DNA from: Paracoccus sp. MBLB3053
Lineage (GTDB): Bacteria; Pseudomonadota; Alphaproteobacteria; Rhodobacterales; Rhodobacteraceae
Length of the DNA stretch: 64,000 nt
Direction: 5' to 3'
Assembly (NCBI RefSeq): GCF_031822435.1
Contig: NZ_JAVQLW010000001.1
Location: 2,675,501-2,739,500, forward strand
Each line of letters begins with the position of its first letter. Within the stretch, counting starts at the first letter, position 1. Of the stretch, positions 18,717 through 25,948 are shown piece after piece. A model generated the notes under the pieces. That model saw only the letters and a list, made by a program, of their open reading frames with translations, did no database searches and was not told where the DNA came from. Made by a program: the position numbers and the translations under genes.

Positions 18717-19682
18717 ATGACCTCGCCCAAGGATTTCAACGATCGGATGCTGTCTCTGGGCCTTGCCCGCGTGAGCGAGGCCGCCGCACATGCCTCGGCC
18801 CGCCTGATCGGTCGCGGCGATGAGAAGGCCGCGGACCAGGCTGCCGTCAACGCCATGCGCGAACAGCTGAACATGCTCGACATCAAGGGCGTCGTCGTCA
18901 TCGGCGAGGGCGAACGCGACGAGGCCCCGATGCTTTACATCGGCGAGGAAGTCGGCACCGGCGACGGCCCGGAAGTGGATATCGCGCTTGATCCGCTGGA
19001 AGGCACGACGCTGACCGCCAAGGACATGCCGAATGCGCTGACCGTCATCGCGATGGCGCCGCGCGGCACGCTTCTGCACGCGCCCGACGTCTACATGGAA
19101 AAGCTGGCCATCGGTCCGGGCTATGCCAAGGACGTTGTCAGCCTTGCGATGTCGCCCGCCGAGCGGGTCCGCGCGCTGGCCAAGGCTCGCGGCGTCAAGG
19201 ACAGCGACATCACCGTCTGCATCCTTGAGCGTCCCCGCCACGAAGACCTGATCGAGGAGGTCCGCTCGACCGGCGCCGCGATCCGGCTGATCACCGATGG
19301 CGATGTCGCGGGCGTCATCCACTGCGCCGAGGCCGAACTGACCGGCATCGACATGTATATGGGCTCGGGCGGAGCGCCCGAAGGCGTTCTGGCGGCATCC
19401 GCGCTGAAATGCATGGGCGGCCAGATGTGGGGCAAGCTGCTGTTCCGCAACGAAGACGAAAAGGGCCGCGCCGCCAAGGCCGGGATCACCGATCTTGACC
19501 GCATCTATTCGCGCGACGAACTGGTGACCGCCGACGTGATCTTTGCCGCGACGGGCGTGACAAACGGCTCGATCGTGGCCGGCGTCAAGCGCGAGCCGCA
19601 TTACCTGCAGACCGAAACGATCCTCATGCGTTCGAAGACCGGCTCGGTGCGCCGGATGATCTATCGCAACCCGATCAAGTAA
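18717..19682 (+). CDS. glpX: Class II fructose-1,6-bisphosphatase (GlpX)
   Basis: The 321-residue metal-dependent phosphatase removes the 1-phosphate of fructose-1,6-bisphosphate in gluconeogenesis. GEGERDEAPMLYIGEEVG and DIALDPLEGTTL are the substrate and metal-binding signatures. ATG 18717 follows AAGGA and matches the family; a start 48 bases upstream is in frame but extends a non-conserved stretch. The terminator-like hairpin after the stop overlaps the recJ start. Confidence 0.95.
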   Translation: MTSPKDFNDRMLSLGLARVSEAAAHASARLIGRGDEKAADQAAVNAMREQLNMLDIKGVVVIGEGERDEAPMLYIGEEVGTGDGPEVDIALDPLEGTTLTAKDMPNALTVIAMAPRGTLLHAPDVYMEKLAIGPGYAKDVVSLAMSPAERVRALAKARGVKDSDITVCILERPRHEDLIEEVRSTGAAIRLITDGDVAGVIHCAEAELTGIDMYMGSGGAPEGVLAASALKCMGGQMWGKLLFRNEDEKGRAAKAGITDLDRIYSRDELVTADVIFAATGVTNGSIVAGVKREPHYLQTETILMRSKTGSVRRMIYRNPIK

Positions 19683-19708
19683 CTCGGTTCGGACAGGCTT
19701 GAACGGCG

Positions 19709-19748
19709 GGCGGTCATGGGAGAGAAGCGTCCCATGACCGCCTTTCTT
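19709..19748 (+). terminator. Terminator-like hairpin that contains the recJ start codon
   Basis: GGCGGTCATGGG (19709-19720) and CCCATGACCGCC (19731-19742) are perfect complements around the loop AGAGAAGCGT, and TTTCTTT follows. The recJ ATG (19734) lies in the 3' arm and its GGGAGAG ribosome site is in the 5' arm and loop. It can end glpX transcription or limit recJ translation, or both. Confidence 0.75.
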
Positions 19749-21479
19749 TCCGTAGATTCCTCGCTGACCGGCCGCTTCTGGCGTGGTCCAGATGCCCAGC
19801 TTGAACGCGCGGCCGAAGCGCTTGCTCAAGACAGCAGATTGCCGCTGCCCGTCAGCCGCGTCCTTGCCTCGCGCGGGGTTCTGTCCCACGACGCTCAGTC
19901 CTACCTCGAGCCGAAGCTGCGCGACCTCATGCCCGATCCCCTGAGCCTGCGCGACATGGGAAAGGCGGCCGAGCGCATCGTCGCTGCAGTTCTCTCGCGC
20001 GAGCGCATCGCGATCTTCGCGGATTACGACGTCGATGGCGGCTCGTCGGCTGCCCTGCTCATCGATTGGCTGCGCCGTCAGGACATTTCGGCCACGCTCT
20101 ACATCCCTGACCGCATCGACGAAGGCTACGGCCCGAACGTGCCCGCGATATCGGGGCTTGCGGAGAAACACGATCTCATCATCTGCGTCGATTGCGGCAC
20201 GCTGAGTCACGAGGCGCTTGCCGCAGCGACGCCGCGCGACGTGATCGTGCTGGACCATCACCAGGGCGGCGAGACTCTTCCGCCGGTCCTCGCGGTGGTC
20301 AACCCCAATCGCATGGATGAAGACGGCGCGCTTGGCCATCTGTGCGCGGCAGGCGTCGTCTTTCTGACGCTGGTGCAATGCAACCGGCTGCTGCGGGAAG
20401 CGGGCCAGCCCCAGCCGGACCTGGTCAGCCTGCTTGATCTGGTCGCCCTTGCAACGGTTGCCGACGTGGCGCCTCTGACCGGCGTGAACCGCGCCTTCGT
20501 GCGACAGGGGCTGGTGATCATGGCACGCCGAGAGCGCCCTGGTCTTGTCGCGCTGTCCGACGTCTCGCGGCTCGATTCTGCGCCCAATGCGTTCCACCTC
20601 GGCTTCCTGCTTGGACCGCGCATCAATGCCGGTGGCCGCGTCGGCAAGGCCGATCTGGGCGCGCTCTGCCTGTCCTGCACGGACCTGAACGAGGCCGGGC
20701 GGCTCGCCGCCCAGCTTGACGATCTCAACCGCGATCGCCGGAGCATCGAGGCCGCCGTGCGCGAGGCAGCCATGGCCCAGGTCGAGGCACGCGGAGGCGA
20801 AGGACTGGTCGCATGGGCTGCCGACGAAGGCTGGCACCCCGGCGTCGTGGGCATCGTCGCGGCCCGTCTGAAAGAGGCGATGAACCTGCCCTCGGTCGTC
20901 ATCGGCATCGAGAACGGCATCGGCAAGGGCTCGGCCCGCTCGGTGCCGGGTGTGGACCTCGGCCGCGCGATCCAGCGACTTGCGGCGGAAGGGCTGCTCT
21001 TGAAGGGCGGCGGCCATGCCATGGCAGCGGGCCTGACGATCGAGGAAGCGAAGATCCCCGAGGCCATGGCGCGCCTGTCGCACCTGCTGGCACGCGAAAT
21101 GGACGAACGTCCGGGCGCGGGCGAACTGCGCATCTCGGGCCTGCTGGACCCGGCCGGCGCCACGATCGAACTGATGCAGATGCTGGAACGTGCCGGCCCC
21201 TTCGGACAGGCGGCCCCTGCCCCCAGATTCGCCTTTGCCGACCAGTTGATCGACAGCGCCTCGACCATGGGCGACAGCCATCTGCGCCTGCGTTTCCGCA
21301 GTCCCGGCAGCCCTGCCATCGAGGCCGTCGCCTGGGGCGCAATGACAGGCCCGCTTGGCCCCGCGCTTCTCGGCGCCAAGGGCCGGCGCTTTCATCTGGC
21401 TGGCAAGCTCGAGCTGTCGCAATGGGGTGGACGCGAACGCGTTCGGCTGCGACTGGACGACGCCGCGGCCCTGTCGTGA
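19734..21479 (+). CDS. recJ: Single-strand DNA exonuclease RecJ
   Basis: The 581-residue 5'-3' exonuclease serves recombination and mismatch repair. The DHH-family motifs are visible: ADYDVDGGSSAALL, CVDCGTL, VIVLDHHQGGE, and the DHHA1 motif KGGGHAMAAGL. A C-terminal OB-fold of about 110 residues follows. ATG 19734 (MTAFL) fits related proteins; an ATG at 19716 lies in frame in the 5' arm of the same hairpin. Expression must cope with the hairpin that holds the start. Confidence 0.94.
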   Translation: MTAFLSVDSSLTGRFWRGPDAQLERAAEALAQDSRLPLPVSRVLASRGVLSHDAQSYLEPKLRDLMPDPLSLRDMGKAAERIVAAVLSRERIAIFADYDVDGGSSAALLIDWLRRQDISATLYIPDRIDEGYGPNVPAISGLAEKHDLIICVDCGTLSHEALAAATPRDVIVLDHHQGGETLPPVLAVVNPNRMDEDGALGHLCAAGVVFLTLVQCNRLLREAGQPQPDLVSLLDLVALATVADVAPLTGVNRAFVRQGLVIMARRERPGLVALSDVSRLDSAPNAFHLGFLLGPRINAGGRVGKADLGALCLSCTDLNEAGRLAAQLDDLNRDRRSIEAAVREAAMAQVEARGGEGLVAWAADEGWHPGVVGIVAARLKEAMNLPSVVIGIENGIGKGSARSVPGVDLGRAIQRLAAEGLLLKGGGHAMAAGLTIEEAKIPEAMARLSHLLAREMDERPGAGELRISGLLDPAGATIELMQMLERAGPFGQAAPAPRFAFADQLIDSASTMGDSHLRLRFRSPGSPAIEAVAWGAMTGPLGPALLGAKGRRFHLAGKLELSQWGGRERVRLRLDDAAALS

Positions 21480-21530
21480 AGCCTGCAAGGCGCCCTTGGA
21501 AAAAACTTCATCGAAAGGTCATTTTTCCGC

Positions 21531-21558
21531 TTGCAGGCATCGCGGCCCTGCCCTAAAC
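21531..21558 (+). promoter_or_regulatory. Promoter of first tRNA-Glu
   Basis: TTGCAG (preceded by C) and CTAAAC are 16 bases apart, about 45 bases before the tRNA. The same arrangement precedes the second copy, which supports both. Confidence 0.6.
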
Positions 21559-21601
21559 ACCGCCCCACGCCGCAGGGCACAGCCCGGCGGAAATAGAAAG
21601 T

Positions 21602-21676
21602 GGCCCGTTCGTCTATCGGTTAGGACGTCAGGTTTTCAACCTGAAAAGAGGGGTTCGACTCCCCTACGGGCTGCCA
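21602..21676 (+). tRNA. tRNA-Glu (anticodon TTC), copy 1
   Basis: The cloverleaf is complete. GGCCCGT pairs with ACGGGCT (G-T first pair), the anticodon stem CAGGT/ACCTG encloses TTTTCAA, the T arm is GAGGG/CCCTC-like around TTCGACT, and CCA is encoded. It is identical to the copy 266 bases downstream. Confidence 0.96.
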
Positions 21677-21698
21677 CTTCTTTTCGCCAATGGCGAAA

Positions 21699-21735
21699 AA
21701 CGCGCCGCGATCAGCATGATCGGCGGCGTTTTTCT
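21699..21735 (+). terminator. Terminator after first tRNA-Glu
   Basis: AACGCGCCGCGATCA pairs (with one bulge) with TGATCGGCGGCGTT and runs into TTTTTC. A smaller hairpin, TTTTCGCC/GGCGAAAA, precedes it at about 21680-21698. Confidence 0.75.
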
Positions 21736-21805
21736 TTGTTTCCGGCCCTGAAATGTCCTGCCGAAAGAAAGTTCAACTTACCCACAGAAACCGTGAAACA
21801 GCCCC

Positions 21806-21833
21806 TTGCGGCCGCCGCGAAGCTGGCCTAAAT
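21806..21833 (+). promoter_or_regulatory. Promoter of second tRNA-Glu
   Basis: CTTGCGG and CTAAAT with a 16-base spacer repeat the pattern of the first copy. It shows that the second tRNA is an independent transcription unit. Confidence 0.6.
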
Positions 21834-21867
21834 GCCCACTCGTCGCCAGATGGTGACACCCAGAAGT

Positions 21868-21942
21868 GGCCCGTTCGTCTATCGGTTAGGACGTCAGGTT
21901 TTCAACCTGAAAAGAGGGGTTCGACTCCCCTACGGGCTGCCA
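21868..21942 (+). tRNA. tRNA-Glu (anticodon TTC), copy 2
   Basis: The sequence is identical to copy 1 over all 75 bases, and the match extends a few bases on both sides. The flanks AAGT and ACTT are complementary, so the acceptor stem can be extended in the precursor of either copy. Confidence 0.96.
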
Positions 21943-21970
21943 CTTTCTCCGATATTGCCAAATTGGAAAA

Positions 21971-21995
21971 AGGGCGCCGCAGCGCCCCCTTGTCC
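21971..21995 (+). terminator. Terminator after second tRNA-Glu
   Basis: AGGGCGC pairs with GCGCCCCCT around CGCA, followed by TGTCC and a later T run. On the opposite strand it would serve the convergent MFS gene, aided by the A run just to its left. Confidence 0.65.
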
Positions 21996-22017
21996 TGATT
22001 TTTCCAGACTCGCTGCC

Positions 22018-23232
22018 TCAGACCTCGTTGATGCTGCGCATGAGCCAAAGGGCAAGTCCCGAGCAGATCAGGGTGGCGATGATCACCGGGCGCGCGCTGC
22101 CATCGTAAAGCAGCCCCACCGGCGCCGCGATCAGGACGGCGCCGATCGTCGAGACAGCGGCGATGACCGATGCGGCCATGCCCGCGACATGACCCATCTG
22201 TTGCAACGCCATGGCATTGAGATTTCCGAAGGTGACACCCGCCATGAAAAAGACGCTGACCGCCCAGATGAAGAAGGCAGGAAAGCGCAACGGCTCGGGC
22301 AACAGATCGGCCAGCACCAGAACCGCCATGACCGAAGACACGACCACCTGCATCGCATAGGCGCCGACCACGATGCGCCGCATGCCCAGGCGGACCACAT
22401 AGCGGGCGTTGAAGACCGTCCCGATCCCCGAAAGAAGCGCCATGGCCGCGAACCAGAAAGGGAATTCCGCCCCCTTGTGATAGGTTTCGGAAAAAAGCTG
22501 CTGGGCCGAACTCAGCAGCGCGAACATCTGGCCGAAGCCAAGCGTCATCACCACGGTCACAAGCTGCACCTGCCGGTTGCCCAGCACCTCGCGCGCCGAT
22601 GCCATGAGGTTTGTCAGGTTCATCGGCCGACGACGCTCGGGCGGCAGGGTTTCGGCCTGACGCAGGTTGAGCCAGACCGACCCGATCAGCGCAAGCAGCA
22701 CGAAGGCCCCGAAAACGCCTCGCCACCCGACGAAATGGATCAGCACCGCACCGAGCGATGGCGCGATGGCCGGCACAAGGATGAAGATCATCATCACGAA
22801 GCTGGTGATCCGGGCCATCTCGCGGCCTTCGTAGAGATCGCGCACCAGCGCCTGCGAAACGATCCTCGGACCGGCTGCGCCAAGCCCCTGGACGAAGCGC
22901 GCTATCAGAAGCATTTCGAGCGAGTTGGCGAATACCGCGGCGATCGCGGCAAGAGCATATATCGCGAAGCCCAGCGTGATGATCGGCTTGCGACCATAGG
23001 CGTCCGAGAGCGGGCCGGCGACAAAGACCCCCAGTCCCATCCCTCCCACAAAGACCGTCAGCACAAGCTGGGCGCGGTTCACGTTGTCGGGGCTGAGAAG
23101 CCGCGCGATTTCCGGCAGCGCGGGCAGCATCGAATCGATCGAGAACGCGATCACCGCAAATATGATGGCGAGCATCGCGATGAATTCGACCTGGGACTGC
23201 CTTGCCTTGGGCGTTCCGAGCGGCTCTGACAT
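22018..23232 (-). CDS. MFS multidrug exporter, Bcr/CflA type
   Basis: The 404-residue inner membrane protein has about twelve hydrophobic helices. Conserved DHA1 features are visible: DSMLPALPEIARLL at the first helix and GPLSDAYGRKPIITLGFAIYAL, which is motif A, after helix 2. It probably exports drugs or metabolites by proton antiport; the substrate is not readable. The gene lies alone and diverges from the DUF1489 gene, 100 bases away. Confidence 0.87.
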   Translation of the reverse strand: MSEPLGTPKARQSQVEFIAMLAIIFAVIAFSIDSMLPALPEIARLLSPDNVNRAQLVLTVFVGGMGLGVFVAGPLSDAYGRKPIITLGFAIYALAAIAAVFANSLEMLLIARFVQGLGAAGPRIVSQALVRDLYEGREMARITSFVMMIFILVPAIAPSLGAVLIHFVGWRGVFGAFVLLALIGSVWLNLRQAETLPPERRRPMNLTNLMASAREVLGNRQVQLVTVVMTLGFGQMFALLSSAQQLFSETYHKGAEFPFWFAAMALLSGIGTVFNARYVVRLGMRRIVVGAYAMQVVVSSVMAVLVLADLLPEPLRFPAFFIWAVSVFFMAGVTFGNLNAMALQQMGHVAGMAASVIAAVSTIGAVLIAAPVGLLYDGSARPVIIATLICSGLALWLMRSINEV

Positions 23233-23332
23233 GTCAACCTCATATCCTGGAATGGTACGCGCCTATCCCTGCGATCGGGATGGCGCAAGCCTGCGACGTT
23301 GCACAATCCCGCGCGAAGGGTATATCGGGCAC

Positions 23333-23755
23333 ATGACCAATGCTCTCCACATGATGAAACTTTGCGTCGGCTGCGACAGCCCGGCCGAGCTGGAAGAATG
23401 GCAGCAACACCGCTGGCAGGGCGCCCCAGCGCGCCATGTGACGCGCATGTGGCCCAAGCGCGAAGCCGAGCTTCTGGCCGGCGGATCGATCTACTGGGTT
23501 TTCAAGGGGGTCATGCAGGCCCGCCAGCGGCTGATCGGCCTGGAGGAGGTCGAAGGCGAGGACGGCATCCGCCGATGTGCGCTGGTTCTGGAACCGGCTC
23601 TTGTCCGCACCGCATCCGTGCCGCGCCGTCCCTTCCAGGGTTGGCGCTATCTCAAGGCATCCGATGCGCCACCGGACCTTCCGGCCGGCCGAGACAGCGA
23701 ACCGAGCCTTCCCCCGGAGGTCGCCCGCGCATTGGCGGAAATGGGCCTGCGCTGA
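23333..23755 (+). CDS. DUF1489 family protein
   Basis: This 140-residue alphaproteobacterial protein begins MTNALHMMKLCVGCDS and contains VTRMWPKREAELLAGGSIYWV and ALVLEPALVRTASVPRRPFQGWRYL, all hallmarks of DUF1489. The function is unknown. The start at 23333 is preferred because the family begins a few residues before the LHxxKLCVG motif; the open frame extends 249 bases upstream into the MFS gene and is not credible there. Confidence 0.85.
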   Translation: MTNALHMMKLCVGCDSPAELEEWQQHRWQGAPARHVTRMWPKREAELLAGGSIYWVFKGVMQARQRLIGLEEVEGEDGIRRCALVLEPALVRTASVPRRPFQGWRYLKASDAPPDLPAGRDSEPSLPPEVARALAEMGLR

Positions 23756-23885
23756 GACAACCCTGGTCCCGCATCGGGGCAGGAAGACGGACCGAGCAGC
23801 CGCAGTTGCGGAAGATGGCCAACTGCCCCGCCAACCGGCACAAAGCCTCAGGCACGATTACCCGCCCAGGTTCCAATCGCCACAG

Positions 23886-23915
23886 TTGACTTGACTTTCG
23901 AAGCACGACTAGATG
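23886..23915 (+). promoter_or_regulatory. Predicted promoter of the first MarR-like gene
   Basis: TTGACT and TAGATG are 18 bases apart, about 35 bases before the start codon. A second overlapping TTGACT begins five bases later. The -10 match is partial. Confidence 0.4.
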
Positions 23916-23950
23916 ACCGCACAACCTGATCTCCACAGGAGAGATATCGA

Positions 23951-24460
23951 ATGCCGGAAGTCACCGAAAATGCTGACAAGAAACCTGCGGACGAGCGGCC
24001 GGCAATCGCCCCGCACTCGACGGACGATATCAAGGGGATCTTTTCTCTCGTGGCGCGGTTGACCGGCAGCTTCGAAGACCTTCTGAAAAATGTCGACCCG
24101 ACGCTGACCATCACCGAATGGGCGATACTCGACCTGCTCGTCTATGGCGGCGATCTGCGCCCTTTCGAGGCTTCCAAGAAGCTCTCGATCTCACGCCAGC
24201 ATGCGTGGAAGATTGGCAAGAAGCTGGAAAAGATGGAACTGATCACCGTCAGCGAACCCGCCGCAAATACCCGCGCGGTCATGCTGTCGGCCACGCAGAA
24301 AGGGATCGACACAGCCGTCAAGCGCGAGGCGATCTTCAGCGAGATCGCGAAGTCGTTGACCGAAGCCCGACCCGGCATCAAACTCGGCGCGGTGAAGCAG
24401 ATCCTTACCCATATCATCGCCGCTCTTCAGGACAGGAAGGCCGAGCACTTGCAACAGTAA
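23951..24460 (+). CDS. MarR-like winged-helix regulator A
   Basis: The 169-residue protein has an N-terminal polar tail of about 35 residues, then a MarR-type winged helix: ITEWAILDLLVYGGDLRPFE, recognition helix SISRQHAWKIGKKLEKMELI, wing NTRAVMLSATQKG, and a C-terminal dimerisation helix. AGGAGAG stands ahead of the ATG. It is a paralogue of the protein at 32987, sharing LRPF, ISRQH and the wing. A sulfotransferase gene starts 58 bases downstream on the same strand, so it may control surface sulfation. The ligand is unknown. Confidence 0.82.
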   Translation: MPEVTENADKKPADERPAIAPHSTDDIKGIFSLVARLTGSFEDLLKNVDPTLTITEWAILDLLVYGGDLRPFEASKKLSISRQHAWKIGKKLEKMELITVSEPAANTRAVMLSATQKGIDTAVKREAIFSEIAKSLTEARPGIKLGAVKQILTHIIAALQDRKAEHLQQ

Positions 24461-24518
24461 GACCACTTTGGTGATTTTTCCTGGCTGCCCACGGATGTCG
24501 GGCGCCTCTTTGTGACAC

Positions 24519-25565
24519 TTGAGAAATGAGCTGGACGTGGTCGACAGAATCTGGATCCACATAGGCGCCGAAAAGACCGGCACGACGACTATTCAGAAGT
24601 GCCTGAAACTCAATCGGTCGAAACTCGCGGATCGCGGCGTGCTTTTTCCAAGATCCGTCGGAGAGTTCAATCACATTGCGCTTGCGGCCTATGCGATGAA
24701 CGATGGTCGGGGCATCGAGGAGCTTCGGATTCAGTCGGGGGTCCGCAATATCAGCGAAATCCCTGAATTTCGCGACAATCTGAAGGCAAGTCTCATTGCC
24801 GAGACCGAGGCATCCGGGTGCCATACGGTTGTCATGTCCAACGAGCACTGCAGTTCACGGCTGAAATCGATCGAGGAAATCGAACGTCTCCGTGACCTCT
24901 GCCTCTCGATCTGCAGCGATATCAGGATCATCCTCTACATCAGGAACCCGGTCGACTTTTTCGCAAGCTGGTACTCGACCGCAATCGCCAGCGGCAATAC
25001 GTTCGACTTCCCGAACCCGGTTCCGGATCACCTGCTGCGCGCCGCCGACTGGCTGGCGATGGCCCGCGACTGGGCAAGGGTCTTTGGCACCCACTCCGTT
25101 TCCGTCCGGCGTATGGACAAGTCGAAGTTGGTTGACGGTGATCTGCTCAAGGATTTCTTCCATACGATCTCGCTTCCCGAGTTCGAATTCGACGTTCCAC
25201 CGCGCACCAACGAGGCGCTTCCACTCAAGGGGCTGCTGTTTCTTCAGCAGATCAACGACCGGATTCCTCGTATCGTCGACAACAGGATGAACGAGGAACG
25301 CGGTCCCATCGTGGATGCGCTTCGCGCCTGGCCCGAGAAGACGAAATACGCGTTCAGCCAGGAATTCTCGGATGAAATCGAGGATTATTACAAGCAATCC
25401 TACGAAGTGCTGCGCCAGCTTTACTTTGGCGATGACACGTCCGATCTGTTCTCCGAGCCGTCATCCGTCGGGCAGGCAAACGACATTGCGCCCTTGACGG
25501 TGGATGACTGCCTGGATCTCGCGGCGCATATCTGGAAATACGCAAACTCCAAAGTCCGCAGGTGA
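24519..25565 (+). CDS. Putative sulfotransferase A
   Basis: The 348-residue protein has a 5'-phosphosulfate-binding loop near the N-terminus (IHIGAEKTGTTTIQKCL) and a 3'-phosphate-binding segment ILYIRNPVDFFASWYST near residue 145. These are the PAPS contacts of sulfotransferases. The C-terminal third is not conserved. The start is uncertain: TTG 24519 gives the full frame, and GTG 24537 would give 342 residues; neither has a strong ribosome site. It follows MarR-like regulator A and probably sulfates a glycan. The acceptor cannot be read. Confidence 0.72.
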   Translation: MRNELDVVDRIWIHIGAEKTGTTTIQKCLKLNRSKLADRGVLFPRSVGEFNHIALAAYAMNDGRGIEELRIQSGVRNISEIPEFRDNLKASLIAETEASGCHTVVMSNEHCSSRLKSIEEIERLRDLCLSICSDIRIILYIRNPVDFFASWYSTAIASGNTFDFPNPVPDHLLRAADWLAMARDWARVFGTHSVSVRRMDKSKLVDGDLLKDFFHTISLPEFEFDVPPRTNEALPLKGLLFLQQINDRIPRIVDNRMNEERGPIVDALRAWPEKTKYAFSQEFSDEIEDYYKQSYEVLRQLYFGDDTSDLFSEPSSVGQANDIAPLTVDDCLDLAAHIWKYANSKVRR

Positions 25566-25948
25566 CCTGGGCGATTTGCCATCGCCCATTCACGGAGGAC
25601 ATCCAGCGCCGTATCAGATGCAGGGAGGCTTCGGCGCTGGCTTGATCCCTTCTCGAAATTTTTCGGGAATTCTGCCGTCTTACGAGCTCTTTCGCCGCAA
25701 CAGCGCCGGCCATTGCCGGTTGCGTCCCGATATCGTTTGTCTAAGCTGAGACCCGAGGCATTTGCGTCAGCGCAAGATCGTCTCGTCGACCTGCCCCATT
25801 GCCCAGAAGCAGGAGGAACATCGGGGATGATGGCATTCTTCGTTGGGACAGCTGCGCAGGCGAAGTCGTTCGAGCTTGATGGCCGCGCCATGAACTCATG
25901 CTTCGCGCATGGCTTCACGGACAGGCAAGGACAGGACCGAGTAGCGAA
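25566..25948. other. Gene-free stretch (383 bases)
   Basis: No open frame with coding character and no tRNA was found here. The segment CGAAATTTTTCGGGAATTC is locally AT-rich. It presumably holds the terminator of sulfotransferase A and the promoter of the TPR-glycosyltransferase gene; neither could be placed with confidence. Confidence 0.4.

Noticed and set aside
18381..21488. Minus-strand open frame of 1035 codons opposite bolA, glpX and recJ
   Set aside because: It spans three well-identified genes and their gaps, and its sequence shows no domain; GC-rich codon bias keeps the opposite frame open.
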